Shown here: piece by piece, positions 20,796-29,744 of the stretch
Layout: each line of letters starts with the position of its first letter
Position numbering within the stretch: position 1 is the stretch's first letter
Source: a virus
Virus record (IMG/VR): IMGVR_UViG_3300030103_004637
Span: 1 to 31,853 of that record
Length of the DNA: 31,853 bases
Direction: 5' to 3' (one strand)
Made by a program: the position numbers and the translations under genes
The notes under the pieces: generated by a model
The model's input: the letters and a program-made list of their open reading frames with translations, nothing else
Databases searched by the model: none
Told to the model about the DNA's origin: nothing

Positions 20796-21359
20796 TTATT
20801 TCCGACTAATTTTAGTTTGATCTTTTACAAATGTATGAAAAAGATCAGAGGGCATGTCGAGGCCGGCCTCAACACGCTCTCTATATAGTGCTCTCAAAGT
20901 AGAACTCTCAACCTTTGTAGACTGAGTTGGTTCTAAACCTTGATCCACTGCAGAACCAAAAAAATCTTTGGCTCTGTTATCCTCACCTTTACCGAAATCT
21001 ACACTAACACTGTTTTTAACAATGTCACCGAGATCGTTTTGGCGAAGCCATTCATAGCATGCTTCCCTTTTATTCGCATCTTTGGGAATAGTGCAGCTAA
21101 ATACTTTTCTGATTTCAATTGATGATCCGTCAGATAATTTTAATGATGTAATACCTTGCTCAGCAAGTATGTCTGGGATTATTTCAGAACTAATTTTATC
21201 GTGTTCCTGTTTTTTCTTTTTAATTTTATTTTCTAAATCTTCTATATCTTTCTCTATAGATAGAAGTTTGAAACACTGTTCAGATAATATATCTAAATTA
21301 GTTTTTTCAATTATCTTTTGTTGGTCTTCCTCAAAGTTAATTGTATTTTGATCGTTCAT
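20796..21359 (-). CDS. Conserved coiled-coil phage protein
   Basis: 187 aa. An N-terminal coiled coil at about residues 30-58 (LSIEKDIEDLENKIKKKKQE), then DILAEQGITSLKLSDGSSIE, AFCTIPKD-type strand SCTIPKDANKREACYEWLRQ, VDFGKGEDNRAKDF and STLRALYRERVEAGLDMPSD. This matches a widespread phage family of unknown function that travels with recombination and ssDNA-binding genes. AGAGG lies 5 bases before the ATG. Second gene of the replication operon. Confidence 0.78.
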   Translation of the reverse strand: MNDQNTINFEEDQQKIIEKTNLDILSEQCFKLLSIEKDIEDLENKIKKKKQEHDKISSEIIPDILAEQGITSLKLSDGSSIEIRKVFSCTIPKDANKREACYEWLRQNDLGDIVKNSVSVDFGKGEDNRAKDFFGSAVDQGLEPTQSTKVESSTLRALYRERVEAGLDMPSDLFHTFVKDQTKISRK

Positions 21360-21389
21360 TTTTACCTCTTTATTCTTTCTTTTAGGTTA

Positions 21390-21806
21390 TTAATCTACGG
21401 CTATGTTATCATCTTTCTGATACAAATCAATTGATAAAGGATAATATTTATATTCTCTTTTATCCCATTTCAATAGATTAAACATACCGTTGGTTGTTTC
21501 GCTAACTATGGCTGTTGATAATCCAATAATAGCAGGATCACCTAAACATAAAATATAATCTTGTTTTCTAAAGTCTCTTAAATTTTTTCTCATCTTAAAA
21601 ATAAAAGGCGAGGAACTAAAAACTATTTGAGACAACATAGGTAAACAAATAACTAATTGACCAAAATCACTAGCGCTTAATATATTCATGTTAGTCGGTG
21701 GGTGTTGTAAAACATACACAAAATTTTGTTCAGGTTCGTTTTTTAACGTGTCTAAAAACTTACTTAAACTATCTTTTCTGTATAATTCAAATACTTCTTT
21801 TTTCAT
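21390..21806 (-). CDS. Unknown protein, first gene of the replication operon
   Basis: 138 aa. MKKEVFELYRKDSLSKFLDT, FVYVLQHPPTNMNILSASDF, then ICLPMLSQIVFSSSPFIFKM and LGDPAIIGLSTAIVSETTNG. Mixed alpha/beta, no motif recognised and no clear membrane segment. It directly follows the minus-strand promoter candidate at 21827-21854, so it should be made early. Confidence 0.7.
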   Translation of the reverse strand: MKKEVFELYRKDSLSKFLDTLKNEPEQNFVYVLQHPPTNMNILSASDFGQLVICLPMLSQIVFSSSPFIFKMRKNLRDFRKQDYILCLGDPAIIGLSTAIVSETTNGMFNLLKWDKREYKYYPLSIDLYQKDDNIAVD

Positions 21807-21818
21807 TTGTTTTCTTTC

Positions 21819-21848
21819 TTGACATAAATATATACACTCATGTATAAA
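21819..21848 (+). promoter_or_regulatory. Sigma70-type promoter for the SNF2 operon, with palindrome
   Basis: TTGACA (21819-21824, consensus), an 18-base spacer and TATAAA (21843-21848). The palindrome TATACACTCATGTATA (21831-21846) overlaps the -10 box and could be an operator. Because the -10 box covers the ATG at 21840, that codon cannot be the helicase start. Confidence 0.72.
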
Positions 21849-21854
21849 TTACAA
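21827..21854 (-). promoter_or_regulatory. Candidate opposing promoter for the replication operon
   Basis: On the minus strand TTGTAA (21854-21849), a 16-base spacer and TATATT (21832-21827), 20 bases before the ATG at 21806. It almost completely overlaps the plus-strand promoter, so the two divergent operons may be mutually exclusive or share control at the central palindrome. Confidence 0.5.
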
Positions 21855-21875
21855 GTAAGAAAGAAGATAAAAATT

Positions 21876-23321
21876 ATGATTGAACATTATAAGTTTAAGA
21901 CTAAGCCATATAGTCACCAATTAGATGCATTACAAGCATCCTGGAATAAAAAAACATTTGCTCTTTTTATGGAAATGGGCACCGGTAAATCTAAAGTATT
22001 AGTAGATAACATATCTATTTTATACGACAAGGGTGGTATTAAAACTGCTTTGATTGTAGCTCCTAAAGGTGTTTATAAAAATTGGCACGACATAGAAATA
22101 CCAGTTCATTTAGCTGAACATGTTGAATATACAAAAGTTTTATGGGAAGCAAACATTACTAAGAGAAAACAAAATGAACTAGATACTTTATTTGAAAATG
22201 ATGACAAATTAAAAATATTAATTATGAATGTAGAATCTTTTTCTACATTAAAAGGTGTTGCTTTTGCAGAAAAATTTTTGAATAATACTGTAGGACCTAG
22301 CTTAATAGGAATAGATGAGTCTACGACAATCAAAAATCCCACGGCTAAGCGAACAAAAAACATTTTAAAAATAGGGGAGTTAGCGAAATATCGTAGAATC
22401 TTAACAGGGTCTCCAGTTACCAAGTCACCACTTGACTTGTATTCTCAATGTAAATTTCTAGATGAGTATCATCTAGGTTATGGTTCTTATTATTCTTTTA
22501 GAGCTCGATACGCCAATATGATTGAAAGAAATTTTGGTGGACGTAGAGTTCAATTGATATCTAGTTACAGAAGGCTTGATGAGTTAACAGGAATTATAGA
22601 TAAATTTTCTTATAGAGTTCTTAAAAAAGATTGTCTTGATTTACCAGAAAAAACCTACACGAAAAGAATTGTAGATTTGACCGATGAACAAATCAAAATG
22701 TACACAATGATGAAACAAACAGCCTTGGCAGAATCTAAAGGTAAAATTACAAGCACTACAAATGCCATGACACAATTAATGAGGATGCAGCAAATAGTTT
22801 GTGGCCACGTGAAGATGGATGATGGGTCTATGGTTGAAGTAAAAAGTAATCGTATTAATGAATTGATGTCGGTTTTAGAAGAAGTAGACGGAAAAGCGAT
22901 TATTTGGGCAAATTACATCTATGATATAGAAAAGATAGTTGAAGCCTTAAAAAAAACCTACGGAGAGGACTCTACAGTAGCATACTATGGTGCAATTGAT
23001 ACAAACACACGTCAGAAAAACATTGCTCTGTATCAGTCTGAAAACAGCCCTGTAAGGTTTTTTGTTGGAAACACTCAAACCGGGGGGTATGGAATCACAT
23101 TAACTGCTGCAAACACAGTAATTTACTATTCTAACAACTATGACTTAGAAAAAAGACTACAATCAGAAGATAGAGCTCACAGAATTGGTCAAAAGAATGT
23201 TGTCACTTACATAGACTTGATGACAGAAAAAACTGTAGATGAAAAAATAGTAAAAGCTTTACGAAATAAAATTAGTATAGCTAATGAAATTATGGGAGAG
23301 GAGTTAAAAGATTGGATATAG
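21876..23321 (+). CDS. SNF2-family DNA helicase/translocase
   Basis: 481 aa from ATG 21876. SF2 ATPase that translocates on duplex DNA and could remodel replication intermediates. Motif I MEMGTGKS (about 32-39), Ia VAPKGVYKNW, motif II GIDESTTIKN (DEST in place of DEAH), motif III LTGSPVTKSPLDLYSQ, motif V GGYGITLTAANTVIYY, motif VI LQSEDRAHRIGQKN. The start follows the promoter at 21819-21848 and an AAGAAGA ribosome site; the frame's earlier ATG at 21840 overlaps the -10 box. Such compact SNF2 proteins are common in phages. A minus-strand frame inside it is a shadow. Confidence 0.93.
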   Translation: MIEHYKFKTKPYSHQLDALQASWNKKTFALFMEMGTGKSKVLVDNISILYDKGGIKTALIVAPKGVYKNWHDIEIPVHLAEHVEYTKVLWEANITKRKQNELDTLFENDDKLKILIMNVESFSTLKGVAFAEKFLNNTVGPSLIGIDESTTIKNPTAKRTKNILKIGELAKYRRILTGSPVTKSPLDLYSQCKFLDEYHLGYGSYYSFRARYANMIERNFGGRRVQLISSYRRLDELTGIIDKFSYRVLKKDCLDLPEKTYTKRIVDLTDEQIKMYTMMKQTALAESKGKITSTTNAMTQLMRMQQIVCGHVKMDDGSMVEVKSNRINELMSVLEEVDGKAIIWANYIYDIEKIVEALKKTYGEDSTVAYYGAIDTNTRQKNIALYQSENSPVRFFVGNTQTGGYGITLTAANTVIYYSNNYDLEKRLQSEDRAHRIGQKNVVTYIDLMTEKTVDEKIVKALRNKISIANEIMGEELKDWI

Positions 23322-23512
23322 TAAATCAATTTTTTGATTGGTGCTGTCAAGTATTGGTTGTTATAGGAGATTTCACAGGTTGGGGCTACGAATTAGCTAA
23401 TATTATTATATTTGTAATAGTACAACCAGGTTTGATTTTACTCTTTTTTTGTCTTTGGATCCGTGTTAAAATACTTAATGGCCACTATGGACGAAAAACC
23501 AAACGTACTTAA
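23312..23512 (+). CDS. Small membrane protein (66 aa)
   Basis: Begins at TTG 23312, supported by GAGAGGAG ending 8 bases upstream, inside the helicase 3' end. The product has two hydrophobic stretches, CCQVLVVIGDFTGWGYELAN and IIIFVIVQPGLILLFFCLWI, then a basic tail RVKILNGHYGRKTKRT. I recall similar one- or two-pass membrane proteins in cyanophage-like genomes; none has a known role. A holin or envelope-modifying role is possible. Confidence 0.7.
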   Translation: MDIVNQFFDWCCQVLVVIGDFTGWGYELANIIIFVIVQPGLILLFFCLWIRVKILNGHYGRKTKRT

Positions 23513-23993
23513 AACTCTTTTCAACAAGTTACCTCCTAACATGAGATTATTTGTTTCAGATTTAATGGGTAAAGATGAGTTAATAACTAATGAAGATTTT
23601 ACGGAAGAACAATTAAATGTGATGAAAGAAACAGCAGAAAAAGCGATAGGTGAAGGTAAAGATTTTTTGAGCTATGGTGATTATCCTAAAGGTTATATGA
23701 ATTATAACAAAAATTTTATAGAAAAAATGTTTGATCCAGATTTTCAAATGAGAACATCAATAGGTTCAGCTAATATAAAAATAAATGATCAAGGAGAAGT
23801 AATTTTAACTGATCAATTTAATTTTAATGATGCTAAGGATGTTAATAGTTTAAATGATTTATATAAAGCTGCCGTAGATATTTTTGGAACAGACGGAGCA
23901 TATAATAAATTTAGAAAATTAGGGACATACTTTGGATCACCTTCCGGTGAGGGTGCTCCTATAAAACTTAATCTTGGAAAATTAGATACTTAG
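23478..23993 (+). CDS. Conserved phage protein of unknown function
   Basis: About 171 aa from ATG 23478 (MATMDEKPNVLK); a GTG at 23463 and an ATG at 23487 are alternatives and none has a good ribosome site. LPPNMRLFVSDLMGKDELIT, SYGDYPKGYMNYN and a C-terminus LGTYFGSPSGEGAPIKLNLG. I have seen the ending pattern F-N-F-N-D-A-K then G-S-P-G-E-G-A-I-L-G in marine phage proteins near virion genes. It overlaps the small membrane protein gene and ends convergently, 4 bases over the lysin stop, with no terminator between. Confidence 0.65.
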   Translation: MATMDEKPNVLKTLFNKLPPNMRLFVSDLMGKDELITNEDFTEEQLNVMKETAEKAIGEGKDFLSYGDYPKGYMNYNKNFIEKMFDPDFQMRTSIGSANIKINDQGEVILTDQFNFNDAKDVNSLNDLYKAAVDIFGTDGAYNKFRKLGTYFGSPSGEGAPIKLNLGKLDT

Positions 23994-24454
23994 ACAGACC
24001 AGGGAACGTATTGAGTTTGTCCATTATTCTTAATAGCTTTTAAAGTACTCTTCCTCGGTTCACGGTCCTTGACCATTGAACAATGTATCCACCCGGAATT
24101 AGGATCACCATCATTATAAAACTCTAAAATTAATTGATCGTATTCGATGTTATCTTGAATCCACAGGCCAAGTTCTTTATTATCTATTCCACCTATTTCA
24201 AAGTCAGCAGCTTCTCCTTTAGCATGCTGAGATCTAGAAGAAGAACCAATAGCTTCACAAAGATCCACGCTTCGATATCCAGATGACACAGTCACAGGCT
24301 TACCAAAATGATCTCTGATAGGTTGTAATAAGTTATCAGCAACATATTTTAAATTTTCAATATGCTCATCTGTTGGTGTGTTGTCTATATTTTTTCTAAT
24401 AGCTGTTTGAGATTTAGTCATCTCTGATAGTGTAAAGTTTTCTGATAGTTTCAT
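23990..24454 (-). CDS. Peptidase M15 family lysin (D-Ala-D-Ala carboxypeptidase-like)
   Basis: 154 aa. Zinc peptidase that cuts peptidoglycan stem peptides at lysis. FTLSEM near the N-terminus, VTVSSGYRS (55-62), SQHAKGEAADFE with zinc ligands H77 and D84, and GWIHCS with H124 are the M15_3 signature. No signal peptide is present, so export depends on a holin. I start it at ATG 24454, which overlaps the holin-like stop as ATGA with GGGGA upstream; the frame's earlier start would add 22 residues antisense in character. Forms a lysis pair with the next entry. Confidence 0.9.
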   Translation of the reverse strand: MKLSENFTLSEMTKSQTAIRKNIDNTPTDEHIENLKYVADNLLQPIRDHFGKPVTVSSGYRSVDLCEAIGSSSRSQHAKGEAADFEIGGIDNKELGLWIQDNIEYDQLILEFYNDGDPNSGWIHCSMVKDREPRKSTLKAIKNNGQTQYVPWSV

Positions 24455-24675
24455 AACATCCCCAATAAAGTATCTATAAACATTAAACCCACAGCCCCCA
24501 CTGTAGATAATACAACCCAATAGATTTTGTCTATCTTACCACCCAACTTATCAATATCTTCATGCATATGCTTAAGGTGATTATTTTTAATCTCGTTAAT
24601 CTCCTTTTTAACTCCTGTAATATGTCCGTGTAATGAAATAATATGCTCTCTTTGTGTTTTAGGTTCTATGCTCAT
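24451..24675 (-). CDS. Holin-like protein (XhlA type topology)
   Basis: 74 aa. A charged, coiled-coil N-terminal part (HITGVKKEINEIKNNHLKHM, IDKLGGKIDK) followed by one C-terminal membrane helix at 51-73, YWVVLSTVGAVGLMFIDTLL. This is the hemolysin XhlA-like layout, often beside an endolysin. It overlaps the lysin gene by 4 bases and the large virion gene by 4, so it is translated in one row with both. Called by topology and neighbour. Confidence 0.72.
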   Translation of the reverse strand: MSIEPKTQREHIISLHGHITGVKKEINEIKNNHLKHMHEDIDKLGGKIDKIYWVVLSTVGAVGLMFIDTLLGML

Positions 24676-27600
24676 GTTTTGCGTTCTATTTGTAAATTAT
24701 TTGGATTAACTTGTAAACCACCAATAGTTGATGTGCTTAAATTAGGAACAGTTGATCCTGCTACTTGAGTTATTGTTGAAGGATCACTACTAATTCGTTG
24801 AAAGAAAGAAGTATCGTCAGCAGGTAATTCTGTTGCTTCAAAAGGATTAGGAAAGTCAGGTAATGTTGCTAACCCTAAAGGAACATTATTATAGAAATTA
24901 AACATACTGTTTATATAAATAGATGCAGGAAAATAAGGATTTGGTTTTCCTGCTTTTAATGCATTTTCTGCAAAAGTTCTTTTAATGTTATCACTGATCT
25001 TTAAAGGTTTAAACGATCCTAATCTTAAAGCACGCAATTCATTTTTAGCTCCACGATCATCAAAAGATTTATTCAAAGCAAATTGATCAGCACCTAATCT
25101 TATCGCTGCAAAATAATCTTTCATCATTTCTTGTTTAACTTTGTAGGCTTGAGCATTAGCTATCTTATATCTATCAATAATATCACTAGGACTTACATCT
25201 CCACCTTTTAATAACTTAGATGTAAATTCTCTTCTTGAATTACGAATACCTCTTTGAAAGTCAGCGATCTTAAAGTTAATCGCTCTCTCTGGGTCTACTT
25301 TAATTGCTCTGAAACCAACCAATCCTTGTAGTTCATCACCTAATTCATAACTTCTACCGTAATCATCTGTTTCTCCGGATATGGCTAAACCTATTCTATT
25401 GAATTGTGCAATAGAACCGGGAGATTGAGACTTAACTAAATGATTTAAAATTGCACTTACCTTTTCACCCGGAGGGGTTTGATCTGTGTAAAGAACACTA
25501 CCTTCTCTTGTTCTTCCTCCTCTTACTAGTATATCTGTTGCTGCCTCTGTCCAAATAGATTCACTAATAAAAGGACTAGCTATTTCTTTTGTTGATTCAA
25601 ACATACCTGATATAAAATCATTCATGATACCGTCTTCATCTGTTCTACCTTCTTGAACAGAATTAAGAACTGTTTGAATAGGTCGTATTAAAGTGTCATA
25701 AGCATTAGTACGAGAAAAATCTATGTACTTTAATTCGTTTGTTTTTTTATCTCTGATAGGTATAAGAGTAGAATTTTTAGACCAACTAGGTACATATCTT
25801 CTTAAAGCTTCCATTTCTTCATCTGTTACATTATATAAAGCTTTTGCTCCTTCTACAGCAGCAAAAGGAACAGCAGTAGTAGTTGCTCCAAAACCAACTA
25901 ATCTTTGTATACCTATATTTTTTAAAGGATTTACTACTTGACCATTCGCTAGTGTTTCTTGATAATTTATTTCTTTTAATGATCTTCTAACAATATTAGT
26001 TCCTGTTCTCATAATTTCTGCTGGAAAAGATACAAAATTACCTAAAGGAAACTTTCTTAAACCTTTAACAAAATCACTAACATAAGCATAGTTTGGAACG
26101 TTGTTTCGTACAATATCTGCTGCTTCTTCATCTAATTGGTCAGCAGTTCTTTTTATACCAAATCTTTTATAGGCTTTATCTAATCTAGCTCTTTCAGAAA
26201 TATATGTAGTTATCTTCCAAAAATCATCTTCAGCAGTATAAAAGTCTTCACCAACTTTTTTAGCCTTAGAACCTATTTGTTGTATTTTAGCTAAAAAATT
26301 ATTTGGATTTATATTTTCTCCTAAAAAATCTATTTCTTTAAAAAGTTTTCTAAGATCACCCACTTGAACGTTAGAATTAACAACACCTAATTTTAATAGT
26401 TTATTATAAAAATCATTAAACTGCCCTGCTCCTTTTAAAGGTATTTGTAAAGATTTATAGGCATCTACAAAAGCTTTTCTGTTCGGTATAACACCATTAG
26501 CGGCAGCAAAAGCTCCAGCACTAATAAAGTTACGAACGTGTGTTAGAGGTGATAAAATTGTTTTAGCTATTTGAGAAGTTGCTTTTGGAAAAAGAATAAA
26601 ATTATTTAAAGTATAACCAAGTGCTGTATCATTACTTATTAAAGAATTAGTTGCTCCTGTTACTGCATCAGCCATTCCTTTTGTAGTATATAATCCATCC
26701 AAAGGATTTGTTATTCCTGCTAATACAGAATCCGGTGCTTGATCTTGAAAACTTATTTGTTTTAAATTATCACTACCAAAAACATCTAGAGCCTCGTCTT
26801 CATCTTCAAAAAACATTTTATATTTTTTCTTTGCTTGATTTTCTGATAGTCCTTCTCCACCTTCAGCGATAGGTTTCATTGCTTTTTTTACTAATTCATC
26901 TGATTGCAATGCTAATGCTTGATAGTATTGATTGTTTCTTGTTATTAGAGATAGTCTTTCTGTACCCCCTAATATAGTTAAACCCACATTATTTTGTTTA
27001 CCAAAAAGTTCTTCTATAGATTCTTTAAAAGCAGGTGTCAAATCATCTAAAGAAACATAACCTGATTTATATTTACCAAAAGAATCTATATCATTAAGAA
27101 CACTATTGGTTGCAAGAAACTTAGGTAATTTAAAGATAGCAGCAGGTGATCTTTTTTCACCCATTGCCAAAGATTTTTTATTAGGAAGTCTTGCTGATTT
27201 TATTATTTCATTAACATATTTTTCTGCTGTTTCAGAGGTTATTTTATTTCCTCCTAATTCTGCTTGCTTTATTATTTCTGTTTTCATTTTTTCTATTAAT
27301 TGTTTTGTTGGCCTATAATTTAACCAAGGTATTATGGATTTGTTTTGAAAGATCTCATAATTAGAACCTAAAAAACTTTGAAACTTTTCTCCAAAAACTC
27401 CTTTAAATTCTTGAAAAGATTTTTCATCCATGTTTTTTCCTACAAAACTAAACATTTTACCCCAACTACCTCTAACAGTATTCATTTGACCAAATATATT
27501 TTTAATACTATTAGTGTCAGCACCGAGTGATTTTAATTTTTTAAATAATTGTTGCGAAAGTTGTTTATCCATTTTACCAAAAACTATTTGACCTGAATCA

Positions 27601-28553
27601 CTGACACCAGGTTTACCAGACAAAAGAACATCATTTAATTCTTTTAATAATTTTTTTCTTTCGTTCTTTGCTGTTGAATTAAATGCCGTCTTTAAAAAAG
27701 GAAACATCTTATCTATTTCTTTTGTAATTTCTCTTGATGTTTGTTGAGCTATAGCTACATCTTGTGCTCTGATTCCTTCAAATTCTCTTTCTATTCTAAA
27801 AAATTCAGGATCTTTTTGACTTCTTGCTCTAAATTTTCCTGCAAATTTATCTAAAAATCTATCACCCGCTTCATCGCTTCGAGCTAAATTTTTATTTCTC
27901 TTAGCTAATTTTTTAATTGCTAATCCTGTACCACCAATAACACCAGAAAACAAAGCACCTTCTGTTCCAAACTTAATACGATTTAATATTTCCCTACCCG
28001 GATCATAGTCTTTAGTTCTATCTAATTTAGTAGGACCCCCTAGCATATCACCAAAAGTTCCTACTTTATCTACATCTCCTACAAATACACCTTCAGCCAC
28101 ACCTGAACCAAATGCTGCTATACCGTATTTGGCAGCTTTTTCTTTTTTGTTAAATGTCGTGGCAAGCTTTCTAGCTTCTCTTAACTCCACAGGACTTAAT
28201 GCTTTTTTATCTAATGCGAAATATTTTTTTGCTTTCTTTCCTTTAATTGCAGCGTTAGCAAGTTGACTACCTTTTGTAAACGCAACAGCACCAGGAATAC
28301 CAAGATTAACTAACGTTTCTGTTATCTTACCTGCTGTGGTTGCTTCTGCTGCTTCATCAAAAGGATTTATTTGATCAAAGAAAGCTTCTACTTTTGCAGC
28401 GTTATTGGTCCCCGCACCGAGGTCAATGAGACTTGCTCCTAAAGATATAACACCTTCTGGTATCTTAATAAAACCAGATGCAATACCTGCTAGTATAGAT
28501 TGTATAGTTCCAACTTTATTTTCAGGCTCTTGATCGAAATTAAAATCAACCAT
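24672..28553 (-). CDS. Large virion-associated protein (1293 aa)
   Basis: Probably an internal virion or ejection-related protein. GGAGG lies 4 bases before the ATG. The N-terminus has Gly/Ala-rich, membrane-like stretches (AGIASGFIKIPEGVISLGAS, FGTEGALFSGVIGGTGLAIK), then a long helical Lys-rich region. Around residue 668, ILSPLTHVRNFISAGAFAAA resembles an S-P-x-T-H-x-R-N motif in marine phage internal proteins; near 844 KFPLGNFVSFPAEIMRTGTN is similarly conserved. No lytic transglycosylase motif was found. Placed between structural genes and the lysis pair, which supports a structural role. The function is inferred from size, helicity and position. Confidence 0.72.
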   Translation of the reverse strand: MVDFNFDQEPENKVGTIQSILAGIASGFIKIPEGVISLGASLIDLGAGTNNAAKVEAFFDQINPFDEAAEATTAGKITETLVNLGIPGAVAFTKGSQLANAAIKGKKAKKYFALDKKALSPVELREARKLATTFNKKEKAAKYGIAAFGSGVAEGVFVGDVDKVGTFGDMLGGPTKLDRTKDYDPGREILNRIKFGTEGALFSGVIGGTGLAIKKLAKRNKNLARSDEAGDRFLDKFAGKFRARSQKDPEFFRIEREFEGIRAQDVAIAQQTSREITKEIDKMFPFLKTAFNSTAKNERKKLLKELNDVLLSGKPGVSDSGQIVFGKMDKQLSQQLFKKLKSLGADTNSIKNIFGQMNTVRGSWGKMFSFVGKNMDEKSFQEFKGVFGEKFQSFLGSNYEIFQNKSIIPWLNYRPTKQLIEKMKTEIIKQAELGGNKITSETAEKYVNEIIKSARLPNKKSLAMGEKRSPAAIFKLPKFLATNSVLNDIDSFGKYKSGYVSLDDLTPAFKESIEELFGKQNNVGLTILGGTERLSLITRNNQYYQALALQSDELVKKAMKPIAEGGEGLSENQAKKKYKMFFEDEDEALDVFGSDNLKQISFQDQAPDSVLAGITNPLDGLYTTKGMADAVTGATNSLISNDTALGYTLNNFILFPKATSQIAKTILSPLTHVRNFISAGAFAAANGVIPNRKAFVDAYKSLQIPLKGAGQFNDFYNKLLKLGVVNSNVQVGDLRKLFKEIDFLGENINPNNFLAKIQQIGSKAKKVGEDFYTAEDDFWKITTYISERARLDKAYKRFGIKRTADQLDEEAADIVRNNVPNYAYVSDFVKGLRKFPLGNFVSFPAEIMRTGTNIVRRSLKEINYQETLANGQVVNPLKNIGIQRLVGFGATTTAVPFAAVEGAKALYNVTDEEMEALRRYVPSWSKNSTLIPIRDKKTNELKYIDFSRTNAYDTLIRPIQTVLNSVQEGRTDEDGIMNDFISGMFESTKEIASPFISESIWTEAATDILVRGGRTREGSVLYTDQTPPGEKVSAILNHLVKSQSPGSIAQFNRIGLAISGETDDYGRSYELGDELQGLVGFRAIKVDPERAINFKIADFQRGIRNSRREFTSKLLKGGDVSPSDIIDRYKIANAQAYKVKQEMMKDYFAAIRLGADQFALNKSFDDRGAKNELRALRLGSFKPLKISDNIKRTFAENALKAGKPNPYFPASIYINSMFNFYNNVPLGLATLPDFPNPFEATELPADDTSFFQRISSDPSTITQVAGSTVPNLSTSTIGGLQVNPNNLQIERKT

Positions 28554-28562
28554 TTATCCTCC

Positions 28563-29744
28563 TCAAGATTTTAAATAACTGTTAGCACTTTCAAAAGTAT
28601 TGAATTTTTTTGATTGACCTGTTTCTTTATCTGCTACAATGTAATCTTGACTTACAGGATCAAAGTAAATACTAGATTTATCTAAATTTGTTGTAACTAC
28701 TTCAAAACCATCTTCTATTGATTTACCTTTTGATTTATATGGAAGTATTTTAAGATCGGCACCATACCTTGTGTTTAAAGAAAGGTATTCTATGTAACCA
28801 TCTTCATAAGCTTGTTCATGTAGGGTTGATGGTTCAAATTTAGAAGTAATTGTAGCTCTTACTGTAGATAAAGGTAACTCTTTTTGATATTGACTTTGAC
28901 CTCCTGCAAAAGCGATAGCATCTTCTTCAGACATATTAGGATATTTATTTTTAATAAAAGCATAATCTTTTTGTTTATCAGTAGTCGCTGTATCTGAAAT
29001 ATATTTTGAAACGGCAGCTTCTCTTGATTTTGCTTTTATAGCGCTATCGTCTCCTGCCTCACCAGCAGCAGCAATAGCCCCACCATAATCTTCTTCTAAA
29101 ATTTTAGGAGCAGCAGCAGTTAACATCTTAAATATTTTATCTTTAGTAGCACTATCCCCTAACATAATTCTTTCAAAAGTTTTAGCGTCTGCGTCTATCA
29201 GATCTTCCATAGCATCAACATCTATTGCTTTATTATTATCTTGTACTTCAGGAGCATCTTTCTTTTCATCCATGGTTACTGTCTTATCTCCTTGTTGATT
29301 ATCTTCTGATTGATCTATTACAGGAGCTTCAGGAAGTTCTGTTGTCGTTTGTTCTTTTTTATTAGGACCATATCTAAAAGTATCAAAGTCCTCTACTCCT
29401 ACTCCAAAACCACTTCCTTTTGCAAAAGGATCTAAATATTTAAAAGTAGGATCACCACCAAAAAATAATTTTGTAAAATTACCTATGTCTGAACCAACAT
29501 TTACAACAGGAGAAATGGCACTTAAAGTGGGATCTACAATAAGTTTTTTAAAAGGAGATTGAGAAAAACCTGTACCTCCTCCTGTGGGTTGTGTTGTTGG
29601 TGTTGTTTTAGATTCATCACCTGGAAATACAAAACCTGCATTTTGATAATTTTGTCTTGGCATTAATCCAGACGTGATTCCTGTTCCACGACTATCGACT
29701 TTACCACCACGCCTAAACATAGGTCTGTTTAAAGTTCTACTCAT
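28563..29744 (-). CDS. Structural protein with GG-K-V N-terminal motif
   Basis: 393 aa. Starts MSRTLNRPMFRRGGKVDSRG followed by TGITSGL, a sequence I associate with virion genes of SAR11-type phages. The N-terminal third is Gly/Pro/Thr-rich and disordered; an acidic centre (DAMEDLIDADAKTFERIMLG) and an alpha-helical Ala-rich region follow, then a small beta C-terminal domain (SIYFDPVSQDYIVADKETGQ). Its ATG overlaps the stop of the upstream gene as TAATG and 9 bases separate it from the 24672 gene. No enzymatic motif. Probably a tail or minor virion protein. Confidence 0.7.
   Translation of the reverse strand: MSRTLNRPMFRRGGKVDSRGTGITSGLMPRQNYQNAGFVFPGDESKTTPTTQPTGGGTGFSQSPFKKLIVDPTLSAISPVVNVGSDIGNFTKLFFGGDPTFKYLDPFAKGSGFGVGVEDFDTFRYGPNKKEQTTTELPEAPVIDQSEDNQQGDKTVTMDEKKDAPEVQDNNKAIDVDAMEDLIDADAKTFERIMLGDSATKDKIFKMLTAAAPKILEEDYGGAIAAAGEAGDDSAIKAKSREAAVSKYISDTATTDKQKDYAFIKNKYPNMSEEDAIAFAGGQSQYQKELPLSTVRATITSKFEPSTLHEQAYEDGYIEYLSLNTRYGADLKILPYKSKGKSIEDGFEVVTTNLDKSSIYFDPVSQDYIVADKETGQSKKFNTFESANSYLKS

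Noticed and set aside
27106-27318. Plus-strand ORFs inside the 1293-aa virion gene (also 25723-25941)
   Set aside because: Short antisense frames without ribosome sites inside a continuous long coding frame.
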